Position numbers and translations under genes: made by a program
In this document: one piece after another, positions 22,650 through 43,637 of the stretch
Position numbering within the stretch: position 1 is the stretch's first letter
Layout of the letters: every line of letters starts with the position of its first letter
Notes under the pieces: generated by a model
Databases searched by the model: none
Seen by the model: the letters and a program-made list of their open reading frames with translations, nothing else
What the model was told of the DNA's origin: nothing
Assembly: GCF_008831285.2 (NCBI RefSeq)
Contig: NC_045142.1
Span: 3,229,001 to 3,293,000 of the forward strand
Length of the DNA stretch: 64,000 nt
Reading direction: 5' to 3'
From: Nymphaea colorata
Taxonomy: Eukaryota; Streptophyta; Magnoliopsida; Nymphaeales; Nymphaeaceae

Positions 22650-25040
22650 ATAAAACCGGTTCATTAGAGGTAGACTCGAGGGCACATCGGGTTTCAACGT
22701 CGCCCCTTGACCGTCTTTTAGGTTATGTTTGATAGCCTCAGATATCGGATGTCTCCGCCTCGATATATGCAGATATGAAAGCCGTAGATTTTTGATCCAT
22801 GTGTTTGCGTTTTCGGGGAGAAAGAGACATTCAATCTGTTTGGGGAAGTTTAGAATCGACAATCCTTCTTCCTTTCATGTGATCCCAGTTTATATTTTTT
22901 CTTACTACTACTGTTCATATCAATATCAAGCCTTGGATGAATGGAGGGTTTTGTTCTTTTGTTTTTGCTCTCTTTTCACACTCACAAAAGTGAACTCCTG
23001 TCTCTCTCTTATTTAATAATTCTTTTGCTTTTTCTCTTTCTAGGGTTTTCCAATGGCTTCTCATTCTTTGCCTATTCTTTGGGGGCAAAGCTTCTTTGGG
23101 GCTGCTCTTTGTCTTTGTCTTTGCCTTCCTTTTTCGCTTTTTCCATGTCCTGTTACTAAACAATGAGGTGAAAAGGAAAAAGAAAAAAAACAAAGAAGCA
23201 AATAAAAGAAGAGAGTGACAGAGATTCTGTGTGGGGGCCATGGCCATGGCCCTGTCCGGCTGTCCCTCTCTCTTTCTATTTTATTTTATTTTTATTAGAA
23301 GCAGCAGGAGACCTGTTCTGGTCATTGGTCAAGGAGCCGAGCCTGTTTTTTGAAAAAAAAAAATTAAAAAAAAAAGGAAAATTTTGAAGAGTCGCTTTCA
23401 TTTAAAGTTGGACTCTTCAAAGCTTCTTCCCTCAGCTTGGGGTCGGTGAACTGAAGAAAGACGAGCGAATGAGGTCTGTTACTGGAATATGTTGGAAATC
23501 GGTTAGACAAGAAGGCGATATTATTGTATATCTACAGCTTTAAATAAAAAAACGTTAAGTTGAAGATAACGTTTTATAACGTTCGCAAACATCCCAAATA
23601 AGGTATGATAGCCAAGTCTGGGATTTTATCGGCACAATAATATAACGTTTCATAATGTCGCTCCTTTTTTTCGTTAAAAAGTTGACGTGGGCCAAGTTTC
23701 GGATCAGCAATGGGATTTTCTAATATGGGACGCTTTGTTTATTTTCTTTTTTTTTCTGATGTTTTTAAAAGAACACGTGGATTCTGTTGCACAAATATAA
23801 GAATAATTTATGTCTTTTAATAATTCCTATTTAAAAGTAACTTTAATTTTAATTAAATATTGAAAATACCAAACACTCGTATTTATATACTGCTCTTTAC
23901 GTGTGTTATTTTGCTTAAAAAAATAAAAAATCAATTCAATTTTTTCGATATTTGGTCCAATTGAAAAGAGTACTCAAGTCTCGACGCAGCTTGGTATGGA
24001 TGGGCTCGAACCATGTTGGTCATCTGAGAAGTCAGCAGCAAGCCTGAGTCAAAGTTTGACCGAGCTTGGATGGACACACCAAAAGGTCCGGTCCGTTGGG
24101 TTGTCCGAGTCACTGACTGTCACAGCTGCGAGGATCCCAAAGCTTCGAGGCTTCATGTTCCAAAAGTGCTTTATAACGTTATTTAATATATGCCGTTTTA
24201 TTGTATTTTTGTTTTTATTACACATGCGGATATAAAGCAGAGGTCACTGTTGTGGGATCATGCAGACTACGCGGTTATTTTGATGAATTTTAAATTCGAG
24301 AGGCAAGATTCGCTGCTCAGAGGCCGATGCTCTCCTTTGAACCCTTTTTCCTGTTCCCCTACATCTCTCCCTTTAATTATTGCACCAGTTTTTTTTTTTT
24401 CTTTTCTTTTTAGCAGTTTTTTTTCTTTCTTTTTTATTACTCTCAGAAATTATAAATTGTACAAAACTGAATCAATTTTTTTTTCAGAATATCGATAAAT
24501 TATTTAACAAGGAAAATTCTGGCCGATTTTTGACTGCCAATCTTCAGCAATGTTACAAGAATCGGTTTTTGTATCGAATCGGTGACCCTACCCATTCCTG
24601 AATTTAGCTGTGAAGCAATCAACTATTTAGATGGTCCAAAAAAGTGAGAAATATATATAAAAAATAGTTAAAATATATTGATAAATAGTGAAAACTTGAC
24701 GCATAAACTCTTGAATCAGTTGTTTTGCCACCGATTCTGATAGTATATAAGATCCTTAGGACAGTTCTATGAAAAAACTATATTAAATTGATGAATAAAT
24801 GCAGACTTGCACTTTCACATGCATAAATGCATGCATGCACGGATGCACACGAGAAAGCATAAGTAAACACATGATTTGAGACATAAATAGTTAGGCATGC
24901 ATTTCACCATGGACCACCACCAATGCACAGTGGTTTCATAAAGATCATCACAACTCACGAGTGTTTATTATTTGTGAACCTCATGCTTTTTCTCTTTTGT
25001 TCCGACCACAATGCGGCACTGAGGACGACACAAACAGTAG
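22650..25040. other. Intergenic DNA with small uncertain frames
   Basis: Includes 'ctctttctagggttttccaATGG' (telo-box-like word, 23040-23055) followed by a 37-codon ATG frame (23053-23166). On the opposite strand a 110-codon ATG frame (22915-23247) begins with a hydrophobic, signal-peptide-like stretch and continues very basic. Neither matches a known peptide family. The rest is AT-rich with poly-T runs near 24385-24430. Confidence 0.35.
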
Positions 25041-25043
25041 ATG

Positions 25044-32649
<7,606 letters not shown>

Positions 32650-32696
32650 GACTTAATTTGTCGTTATATATATAACAACTCTCTCTCTCCATACGT

Positions 32697-32768
<72 letters not shown>

Positions 32769-32782
32769 CGACAAATTAAGTC
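32650..32782. repeat. Perfect 23-bp inverted repeat enclosing a microsatellite
   Basis: Bases 32650-32672 and 32760-32782 are exact reverse complements over 23 positions; the core word is 'acttaatttgtcgttatata'. Between them lie a short CT run, (CA)n at about 32697-32730, and (TA)n up to the right arm. The left arm also ends in TA units, so part of the pairing can slide. It could be a tiny foldback element invaded by or made of repeats, or a palindrome created by template switching at the TA tract. Confidence 0.9.
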
Positions 32783-34060
32783 GTAAAGCTTTGAATAGGA
32801 AAAAAGAGAATGGTTACACAGGGCTAAACTGTATAGAGTGCCTCTGGCACTCTTTCCATCACATGCATGGATATTCATATTTATGATAAACCGTCATGGA
32901 GAACATGACAACACAATATTTGCATCCATCTCTTCCTTTATTTAATGCAGATTCAATAAGAAGAGGGATAGATATAACAGTTCAAGATTTCAAAAGTCTC
33001 TCTGCGCGTGTGTGTATATATATACTATCTCGATGGCCGGCTTATTATTTTCTTGTTCAGTTTCGCTAAACACCATCATAAAAGGTGCATTTGCGATGGT
33101 CAACTGTTTGGTCGAAGTTTTTTTTTTAAGTATCAGAACAGCATTTTGCAACAGTGATAGGCCTAACATCTGGCTGCAAGAACCACTTTTGAATCATATT
33201 TTGGATGTAAAATCCAGCTTGCCATAGTTTAATAGAAACCCAAGAAACTAAAAGCGATTCACTCAATTGTCTGTCGTTCAAAGCAAGCGTGTTAAAAGTT
33301 GAATATTGTGAAACTAACGAGTAAGGTGGCGTTCAAATGCAAACCACTTTCTCCAAAGTAAAGCACAATTTCTTAATTATAAACCTCTCATTCTGGTAAC
33401 GGGGGTTTTCTAAAACCATGAGTTCGAGAGTGTCACTTCTTAAAATGCCAATGTTTGATGTGTCGTGAATTTTTCTGAATCTGAGGATTTCCAAAATCTA
33501 TGCTTTACGAAACTAAGCATTTCAAATCATACCTCATCTCTACGCTAAGTCTATCTCTCCCCATACTAAGTATTTCAAATTAATCCTGAGCTCCAATCTA
33601 AGTTCTTTCTCTTTTTCTCTTACACAACACATCTTAGGTTCAAATCTTGTGGGCGTTACATGTTGGACTACCGATTAAAGACAAGAGTTGTGGTTGCACC
33701 CCTCCTCTCCAAATCTTTTACAAATTATGGGGGTTGGGTGGTCTGTATTAATCATGTCTTCAATTTGAGTATTAGAAGGTGCTATCCTGATAGTATTTGA
33801 AGAGTGTTGATATGAACTTAGGGATGCTGCTGTGGAGGCCTTATTCCCGCACCCCCCCTCTCTCTCAGTCCCTTCTCTTTCTTCCCCTTCTCTTTCAGTG
33901 TCTATCTATTTACTTGGTGCTCTTGGGTCATCAGTGGTTGGTGGTGAGTTTAGGAAAACTGAAACAACTGGGCGTTCAGAGATGTTTACAGTTTACCAAG
34001 CCTCTTTCCATCGGTTATCACATCAAGACTGACATTGGCTTCGCCCTCAGAGTTGGCCAT

Positions 34061-34062
<2 letters not shown>
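32783..34062. other. Intergenic DNA, nothing recognised
   Basis: Short frames only. Words such as 'aggttcaaatcttgtggg' near 33640 recall a tRNA-derived SINE B box, but no matching A box or tail was found. Confidence 0.4.

Positions 34063-34102
<40 letters not shown>
34063..34102. repeat. (CT)n microsatellite
   Basis: About 20 uninterrupted CT units. Confidence 0.95.
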
Positions 34103-34104
<2 letters not shown>

Positions 34105-37100
34105 GATTTTTTGATTAGTTTCTTAATTTCTGACATTTTAAAGAATTTTGTCTTTAAAAGCTAATGAACTTATAATATTTTGTTGCTGCATCTCACTTTC
34201 AGAAAGACAGTCTCTAGAAGGTCAGCTTTCTTCCTGAATCGTTCCTTTTGCCCATATTTGGAACTCCCACCGAGGTTGGTAAGATCGATTCGGATCACTC
34301 AACAAAAAGATCCAAAGAATCGGATGAATCGAATGGAAATTGTTTGGAAATTGGTCCAAAGTTAAAATTACGCGTCCTTAAACAATCAGAGAGAGCAAAA
34401 CCAAGGAAAATTTTTAAATATATATATAAAAAGAAAATGCATGCCATCACCATGTGTCTCCATTAAATCTTACTCTGTAGCGAGTTCAGAAGGGGGTTTC
34501 TTTCCTTTTGAATTGCCCATCTTCACATTGACAGAAGACAGATAAATAAATGCTGGAGGTGCCCATGTGTGATCATAAATAGCTAAAGTCATGGCTGCCC
34601 AACAATGAGGGCACCAACCTCATCAAACCAAGTGGCAAGCCAAGGTCCACTCATTCTCAGACCAAGACATTTAAACTATGGCCCCATAGAGTGCTACTTT
34701 ATCTTGGAAAGATCATGTGCACAATAGCAAGTGGATAAGTGCAACCCCCAATCATTTTTTCTCATGATCCCAGCGCTCTCTGAAAATCTCTCACATTGAC
34801 TGTGCTGAAAGAAGTCATCTTCTTCCTTAGATCCTCCAATCTTTTCTCCAATTCTGAAAATCGAATATGCATTTGTGTGAATGACCCGTGAGGTTTTGAG
34901 GGGGTAAGGTCGACCCTTGAATCCCATTTAGGTCGCTGCCACTAATTGTTTCACTTTCTAGAATATGATGTCGAAAGGAATTATTCTGTATGCAGATAAT
35001 GTGGAGAAAAGTTTGGTCTTTGAGCACTTCTCAACATAGTTGCTTTCAGACTTTGCCAACAGCAAGTCCAGAGCACCGACTAAAGATGAGGGATTGCTTC
35101 TCCTTTCTGTTCTGTCTTCAGTCTCTTGGCATTGTTCTTGCACTCAGAGGTAACAATCTGCAATACTGACAGCTTCGTGGGCCCGCTGCACCTTGGTAAA
35201 ACCTATTTGGATCACTAGGGACAGGAGCTTGTTTGCATCCTAGTGAGTTGATCGTTCAATTAGTAAACAAATGAAAGAAAACAGAACCTGCATTGAGCCC
35301 TTGATCAATTGCATATTTTGATTCATTCATATCCTTTTATATGTGTCTTGTGTGTGGGCAGCTGAAAGCAAGCAGACAGCTATCATGTTATGCCCAAGAA
35401 AAATGTGCACTTTGATTATTGAACTCTCGACCTCCTTCAACTTAAATATCTTAAATGCTGGCATCCATAACAGTACTTAATTGCAGCATCATACTTTTCT
35501 CATATGCTAAGGAAAAGCCCCTAATGTCACTTGCTACAAATTGGCAGATTTCAGGCAGGTAAAATTTGAAGTCCTCCTGTCCAATGGGGTTCATGCTTGT
35601 CCTTGTGACAAGAGATGCGCTCTAGTTTGATCTAAAAATTCAACAACCTTTTAGCTCGGTGGAGCTCACAAGTTTCTCTTACCAAATTGATAATGCCCTT
35701 GCAGGCAGAAAGACCAAACTTTTCCAATACTGCCTTTGTAACAGAGAGACATTTTGTTTCTGTATGCAAGACCCTCAGTTAGAGACTTGATCAATATTAT
35801 CTCAATGAATTCCACAAGGATTTCTGCATGATCACAATGTCATGGATGTTAATTAGCATACTAAACATTCTGAATGGTGCACTTTCCTTTCACAAATTAA
35901 GCTTTGTCACTGAGATGTGATGCGGAGGATCAGTCAGAGAACCCAATTTATCCGGCCTTAGTGGCGAGAGAGGGCCCAGGTTCAGTCTTCCTCCATAAGA
36001 CAACCTTCAACAAAGCTCTAGCACTCCCTCTACTGACCTCTCATAGGATTTCAAATCTTTTTTTCTGTGACAGAAATCCCTGATAAGGTGACAGCAGAAC
36101 AGTGGGGTGATTAATCAGAGCATTATTGAGGAAGCAAATAGTCAATCAATCTGCAATTATTTTTCAGAAGCAAAACCAAGTTGGTAGGAAAACTTTCTGT
36201 TTAAGCAGCTTTTAGACCATATCCTTTACATTTTACTATTGAATTATTAAATGCCAAGCTGCAATCAACTCATGCTGCATTGGTCCTCCCAACTTGGAGC
36301 AATGGGATCCAGTCATTTTCTCTTTTGAGGTCATAGCTAGACTGTGTAGTATGGGATTTGGATTAGTCCTAAAATAGGGATTGGTGTGACAGATGCAATG
36401 CTACAAGCGCATGAAAACACACCATCAGTCTAGGTCTGGGAAGCGACATTGCTTGCCAATCCATCATTATTGTTTCTCATTGATAATTGGCGGAAGAAGC
36501 ATCATTACAAATGGGATCACCTGCAAGTGACCTGATAAACGCGAAACACCACCCGAAATGCATGCTCTTCTATCGGTGTCCAATCAGTAGGTGCAGTCAC
36601 AAAACAGCATCAAAGGCTTGTGGTCCTTGGAGGTGTTGTACATTGCGAAACTGCGTGACTTGATCTCAATTCTAGGTAGATGACTACCATATTATGCCAA
36701 GAGATGCACATCAATGAGTGATCAAGCTCTTGGCCTTCTTCATCTTCAAGGTCTCAGGATGATCACTTAAAGGTCTCTTGTTTGAGCCGCTGTCGATCTA
36801 ACTATAAAAAAGAATGACTATTTAAGCCAAAAAAGTGAAGATTGTGAATCAACAAAAGAGAAGATGACTGTTAAATGGGTTAAATCGGAGTTTTAATGGA
36901 GCTCAGTTTTTGGAAATATTGGCTCATCCCAATTACTGGTAGGATGTCTAACAATTATTGCAGTACTTTCTCTTTAAATTTGAAGCCTATCTCCCATCTA
37001 CCATTTCTAAAGCAGAGCCTAGACTTCTTTCACTTCTTCAGTAACAATGATGAACAGGTTAATTGCTGACCCACAGACAGCACAGAGTACCAACAAAATT

Positions 37101-37372
37101 TACAGCACTCCAGACACCAAAGAGATGGGGACAAAGAACTTTTCTTCAACCACTTAAATCCATGCAATGCAGATAAAACGTGCTGCGCAAAGAGGAGCAC
37201 TGTTCCCCCACGCTATTCAACAGAGTATGGAGCATTCATGTATATGGTAAACACCCTCAGAAGAATTATAGATGTTATTACCCCACACCAGTACTTTATA
37301 GACATGTGCTGCATACAAATGTTCAATTCAAATAAAAAATGTCTCCCCCACACACCTTAAATGCGGAGAATA

Positions 37373-37373
<1 letters not shown>
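34103..37373. other. Intergenic DNA, nothing recognised
   Basis: Mixed-composition unique-looking DNA. Several minus-strand frames of 60-77 codons between 34694 and 35143 lack family character. No RNA gene or repeat structure stands out. Confidence 0.4.

Positions 37374-37407
<34 letters not shown>
37374..37407. repeat. (CT)n microsatellite
   Basis: About 16 CT units. Confidence 0.95.
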
Positions 37408-37411
<4 letters not shown>

Positions 37412-38402
37412 CTGCTTTAATCGGAAGCGTTCTGTGGCGTTCGAGGTTGATACGCGTGTTCCTTCATTGCCGTAGATGAGATAGAGATCGAACCAAAGTA
37501 ACCGAATCAGGAAGGTCAACTAAAGTAGCCATATTAGGAAGCGGAAGCAAGAAACTATATGTGTGGGAAGTGAAGGCAGGAAGCAAGAAACACTGGAATT
37601 TTCGGAAGGCAGAAATAGAAGCAAACTGAGAGAGAATTAAAGAGGAAAGCAGAGTCGTCTTAGCCACAAACAAAATAGCAGGAAAGTGATCGATTGAGAA
37701 AAGGAAATTTTGCTACCAAAAAGAAGGGGGATAATAAGGAGAAGAGCGTTCTTGTCTTATGAGTATTTAGTAGCTCTTCTCACCAAGTAAAAGTTCATCA
37801 TTCAGGCCATCAAAGTGCAGTTTTTGACATGCTTCCCCACCTTGGTGGCCTTGATTTAAACTGCATGACAAAAATCACAGAGGCGCATTTTTTTCTGCAA
37901 AGGTCATATATTTGTTTTATTGTTTACAATTTACAATTAAAAAGTTTCAAAAGAAAAGGGTTTTAATATGTAATTTGCTTTTTCAGAAATTTAAAAGAGC
38001 TGAGCGCCCTGGTTCTGCACCTGACCGAAGAGTGGTGCTTGTTTCTGAAAGGTCTTTTTGCAAGTCTGCCCACTATTAAGACAATTGATCTTAAAAAAAT
38101 CTGCCATGTTCTTGAGAGGTCAATGATCTTATCCTAACATGCAGAAAAAGTGAAGCAGCACGGCTTTTAAACGAAGTTTCTGCTTCTTCTTTGGCCTGAG
38201 CCTCTCAGATTCTCTTTCTTCTGCTCCAATTTTTCCGAGTCCTGAAAAGAGTAATAGTGCAGAAGAAGACAGGAAACAGGCCCAAGGGCTCAATCTGTCC
38301 ACGTCGCCGCTGCTCTTGTGTGGGCACATCATGGTAGACAATTTCTTATTTTCCAAGATCACAAATCTAACATACTACCACAGTGCTCTTTCGTCAAGAG
38401 AT

Positions 38403-38474
<72 letters not shown>

Positions 38475-40785
38475 AGATGGAAAGGGAGATGTGACAAGGG
38501 CAGTGGACAAGAAGCAAGCAGGTGATCCTACAGGTGATCCTATAGTTGATGAGCTTCAGTACTAAAGTCCACTGGAAGTTTCTTGCATTGAGCAGACGTT
38601 GCAGGTCCAGGTTCAGTTCATCCCAACCATCACCATTATTTGCGCTCAAATCACACAACCACTCGCAAGAAGACAACAATGGAAAATTATGATCACAATC
38701 GTGCAGCTATTTTTTGACCACGTCTCTATTTTCGTACTGTAAACTTGATCTTTTTCAACAGAGAGATCGAGTTGATCAAGTAATTAAATGAGGAGGAAGA
38801 GCTGATCAAGTAAAATAGTGGGTACAATGTCAATGTAGAACATCAGTACGTCTCTCCTGCTTTCTTCTCAATAAATTCACAAGGGTCCCCCAAGGTGTCA
38901 AAATGAATTGCAAAAGTTATTGTACATAGTTTGGCCTTGATGTATATAGATATACATAAACATTTAGATGTGGTGGCGTTTTTACGTGAGGTACACTCGA
39001 ACACTCACTTACCTATAATATATGGGAAAATTCAGATGTGAACATTCTAACTTTAAGTAGCAGCAAATCTATAGCGTGTCGCTGTTTCATTTACAAACTT
39101 ACAGGAAGGGAAAACCCGTATCTGAATATGAGTGACAGCAGCGACAGAACTCCTAGAAGTTGTTTGATAAAAAGAATATTGCGTTCTTATAACACATATT
39201 TTTATAATATATAATCTAAAAAACACTATGTTTTTGTTTGTGCAAATATGATGTGCATATAAATATTCTTTTTAGATTCAACATGTAAACGTTGGACAAA
39301 TTCAGTCCATATTTTCTAAAACATGAACATGGTGGTCTTAAAACACATATTACAAGAACATGTGTTCCATAAGCACAATGTTACTCTTATGAAACATGGT
39401 TTCATGAAATTTGAACCATGTACCACAGCCCCACTTTATCAACCCTTTGGAGTCCAAATAAAGTTAGACAATTAGGATATAAATAGTTTCAACCTTGAGA
39501 ATTTGAAAATGAATAAGTAGCAGTCACTCCCTGTTGGACTTAATAGGCTTCAACCTTTTTTTGTAAGTACATAATTTTGCTTTTTACGGGTTTGATCTAA
39601 TCCCCACGTTTAACAGGAAGGCGGTGATTTTTTCTTGTTTTCTTAGATCCTTTTGAGATAGTGAAAAACCTTACGCAGCCATGGATGCAAGAGAACTTTG
39701 TCTCCGAACTACTTAAAAATCCTTGTGTCTTCTTTTTTCTTCATCTTCTTTATTTCTTCGCTTGTTGTCGTGAGTGTGAGAGAAGGCCTTGTTCCTAACA
39801 CTTCCTCCTCCCAACAACCCATTAGCTGATTTCATACTGGCTTCTGAAATATATTTCATATCAATAAATAGCACTAAATTTTGTCCTTTTTCTCTTCTAA
39901 TTTCACAGTCCAATATCTATTGCATTTTGAGTCCCCCCAAAAGTTTAACATTTTATTATGGACTTTGATAGATAAGGGAAGAATAGTTGCCAACTTTGTC
40001 AGGTATCAGATGAAGGGTCACTAAAGATACTGATGTATGTGAAGACTAAGGACCACGAATGTGGGGGGAACTAAAAAGGGTAGAGAAAATAACCCCTTGA
40101 TGCATGAAAGAAAAGGCCATTTTTGGTATCCATGTAGCCAAGAAAATCTCATTGATCTTGATGTTAGAAGAAAGCAACCCAATTAATAATTTAGTGATGG
40201 TAATTAGCATGATAGATGAGATATTGCAATGGTCATGATATTTAGTACGAGATATTATTAGCTGGTGCCATCATGTGACAAGGAAGTCCAAGTTTTAAAT
40301 TTGTGATGTACATATAAATTCTAATCATCTTCTCTACATAGATTTATTGTGTTCTACTAACTGCATGGTAAAGACAGTACAACTTAAGAAGATGTTTTGA
40401 TAGGAAGGACGAGCGTTCTGTTCCACGCGTTCTGCCAAATTGAATAAAACATAACATCACAAATCCGGCATGTCTCTTGGTAAGGAATCACCAAGCAAAA
40501 AATGCGGATGTCGCGTAGCAGAGCTAGAAATTTCTGGCTGAAGGGCACTAATACATAGTAATCATACTTCTCGACCATTCAAAGAATATCTGAGGCACTT
40601 CAAATTAAATATGTAATCGACCATCAATATGTGAAACCCTAGTTTTTCAACCAGGTTTCTGGAAACTGGTTAGTTTTTGTATATGGAGTCTTTAGGTGAC
40701 AAGACAAATACAACATTTGTGAAAAAAACTTTGAGGAGATTGGGAAAAGAGCCAGTTTATTCACAAACATATGAAAACATTGTTC
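37408..40785. other. Intergenic DNA, no gene recognised
   Basis: It contains the microsatellite at 38406 and a stretch at 39155-39420 beginning 'gttgtttgataaaaag', which resembles the MITE-like ends seen at 40823 and 44176. A minus-strand frame near 38530-38679 is open but unrecognised. Confidence 0.4.
38406..38470. repeat. (CT)n-(GT)n compound microsatellite
   Basis: About 18 CT units switch directly to about 14 GT units. Confidence 0.95.
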
Positions 40786-41085
40786 AAAAACCCAGTTTTG
40801 AGCATCATCCATACATGCCTTAAGGTTGTGTTTGATAGTCTCGGATCTTAGACCAGAGGGTGATTTAAGATCCCTTTTATATGGGACCCATGCTGTTCAA
40901 AAACCAGATTTTACCATTATGTGAAAAAGAGGAATTGAGATCCTTAGTTTATGGCCAAAACTTTAAATCCATGGATCTAAAATTCTAAATAATCTCAAAT
41001 CACCTCGGACTTCAAATCCAAAACTATCAAACACCTCATAAATGTCTTCAAAAGCCCAGTTTCGACTATCATACAGATATGCCCT
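40786..41085. repeat. Direct repeats flanking a MITE-like element
   Basis: 'ttcaaaaacccagttttgag' with its downstream 'catacatgcct' (about 40787-40820) recurs in diverged form as 'ttcaaaagcccagtttcga' and 'agatatgccct' (about 41047-41083). The MITE-like unit lies exactly between the two copies. Confidence 0.65.
40823..41041. mobile_element. MITE-like element, 'gtgtttgatagt' family, copy 1
   Basis: About 219 bases. The left end 'aggttgtgtttgatagtctc' pairs with the right end, whose reverse complement is 'tgaggtgtttgatagttttg'. There is no coding capacity. Its interior 'accagattttaccattatg' (40902-40920) is the reverse complement of DNA inside the element at 56521-56780, so the two are copies in opposite orientation. 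The target duplication could not be read with confidence. Confidence 0.65.
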
Positions 41086-42950
41086 GAATGTCTTCAAAAC
41101 ATCCGAACATGTCGTAGAAGTTCTTATGCATTAGAAATATAAGGTAGTCCACTTGATGCTTGCTGTTTGATATTGATATTTGCTCAGTCCCCTCCAAGTT
41201 TAGAACACACACACAAAGTCATACTAGCAAAAGATGCATTTCTTAAGTGAGCAGAAGCTACATATTCAAGACAGTATCCAGCCTCATCCAAATTTTAGAG
41301 TCCAGATCTTGTCTGAACTTTGGTCCATCTGGATCTAGGTACAACCATTTCAAGATCCAACTTGTTTACTAGCCAGATCTCATATTATTTATTCATCCAA
41401 CTTCAGAACAAGGATTGACTAAAAGTCAAGGCTCCCACTTTCTTTTGCTTCTGCGGTTTAGGGCTGCGTCGTCGCCTATGGCACTCGAACTCGAACCAGT
41501 AACTGGCTGTCTAATGGCGTCTGACCTGAGACCCGAGATCTTATATTATTTAATAACATGAACTGTATTAGAAGTCGGTGCAAGACAGAGGGCGCACTTG
41601 CATTCCTTATATTTGATACCACTGGAAGCATATAAAATTTTTTGTAAGTACAGCCAGGATTCTCCAATGATAAGAACTGAAGCCAACCGACCAAAACCGC
41701 CATTGATTTAAAAATTAGCATAATAACTGTCTTCAAGTGAGATCCCACAGTTCGCTGCTTTCAAAAAAAAATGGCTGACCATTGATCTCATTAATTGTCT
41801 TCCTGTCACTGAACAGGCACCATAACTTCGGTCTTCTTTTAAAATATAAGCAAAGAATCAAGTATAAATTTTCTGCAACTTCAAGACAGGCATAAAGAAA
41901 AGAAGAATGCTTCACATCAGCTGAGTTGGCCTCCCTCTGTCAATAAGAGGAAGAATTGGTCATCATTTAGTGCCTACTTGTTTATAATTTAGAAAAGTGT
42001 GCACATATTTTTTTATTTTTTTGATATAAGCCTCACTTTTGCTGATTGCTGTCAAATTAACAATAGTTTACTTTCTCTGTTGTGCTGCAACTCCTGGTAA
42101 ATCTTAGTTAAACTGAACCAACCAATCATACTTTTCATCTTGTGAAAAGAATAAGAAAATATGCAGAGTTTGCTCATGTTTGAAAAAGGTAAAACTTAAA
42201 GTAAAGTTGGGTTACTGCTCATCAATTGTTTCATGAAATTATGTCTTATCTATACCAATTTACAAAACAAATAAAAGTAAGAGACCCATCTTCACATTAT
42301 TGCGAAAGGAATAAACTTTCAAACAAAAATTTAGAATCCTCTACTTGGTCAATGTGGTAATATGTATATATCCACGATTGAACAGCAAAGAAAGATCAAG
42401 TTCATAGAACAGTAAAAGAAAGAGGATCGCAAAACCCATTAACCAGATCTTACTCATTAATCACATGATGTATGTAGTAGGTTCATGGATGGCATTGTAA
42501 GTAACCAAAATCCATAATGTTGGATTCGTTTCTGATAGTTGGCAGCTGCCGTGGATCATGCAGAGATCTTCTGCAAGAGATTGGCAGAGTAATTTTCACT
42601 CATCTGTTGTTCTTGATTATTTTTTTGTCTGTTCTTTCTTGGGGTAAGAGACCTGACAGCCCCGCTTTACCCTGTCATTTGATGGAAAAAGTAACCAAAT
42701 ATCGTATTGGTAAATTGAAACTTATTCATTGCTAGGCTGTCCTCAGCCGTCCATCTCCAGATGAGTGCACGTAGTTGTACAGGGAAGCATTAATTTTTTA
42801 TTTTTTTAATCAAGGTCTTAGTATTTTACTCGCGCACCATCTTCGATGAACGGCTGCTTACAGCTTAGCAATCTAAAACCAAGTCATGCTTAAGCTGGCT
42901 GATTGGATGCCTACTCTTTCAAAGATCTTTATCTTCTCCGAGGTTGAAGA
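41086..42950. other. Intergenic DNA, nothing recognised
   Basis: Contains 'ccagatct' and 'ggatctaggt' repeat-like words near 41290-41370. No frame has family character. Confidence 0.4.
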
Positions 42951-43430
42951 TATAATTTCTGCTGCTTTTTCAGTGTATGAAGATAAAAAAAAAAACACAG
43001 GGTTCATGACTATATTCAATTCATAGAGTCAGAAGATTGAGAATGAAAAATGATTGTTTACTGATCCCTAAACTATATTATTTGGAGCTGAAAATTAGTG
43101 TGTGTGTATATATATATATATATAATTTCTGCTGCTTTTTTAGTGTATGATGATAAAACCACAGCGTTCATGACTATATTCAATTCATAGAGTCAGAAGA
43201 TTGAGAATGAAAAAAATGATTGTTTGCTGAATCCTAAACTATATTATTTGGAGATGAAAATTAGTACTTTATATATATAATTTCTGCTGCTTTTTCAGTG
43301 TATGATGATAAAAACCACAGGGTTCATGACTATATTCAATTCATAGTCAGAAGATTGAGAATGAAAAAATGATTGTTTACTGATGCCTAAACTATATATT
43401 TGGAGACGAAAACTAGTATATATATATAAT
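42951..43430. repeat. Triplicated block, units of about 155-170 bp
   Basis: Each unit begins 'tataatttctgctgcttttt' (42951, 43121, about 43276) and contains 'gttcatgactatattcaatt' and 'agaagattgagaatgaaaaa'. It ends in a variable (TG)n/(TA)n linker. Copies differ by short indels and point changes. Confidence 0.92.
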
Positions 43431-43615
43431 AACTATAACACCTGAGATTTGTGGAACTTCTGAACATTTTTTGACATGATATGATTTATAGATGAGTTCA
43501 TTATAGACCATTTTGTAAGAACCGAGGCATAAACCATGTTCTTATACTGATTTCTGTGGTCGAAATATTTATGAAAATTTTGGTTTGCCGATGTTATAAT
43601 CTACATAAAAGCATA

Positions 43616-43637
43616 TATATATATATATATATATATG
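43616..43637. repeat. (TA)n microsatellite
   Basis: About 11 TA units. Confidence 0.85.

Noticed and set aside
35935-36000. tRNA-like A and B box words ('agtggcgagagagg', 'ggttcagtc')
   Set aside because: The boxes are only about 20 bases apart, too close for a tRNA or SINE promoter, and no cloverleaf can be drawn.
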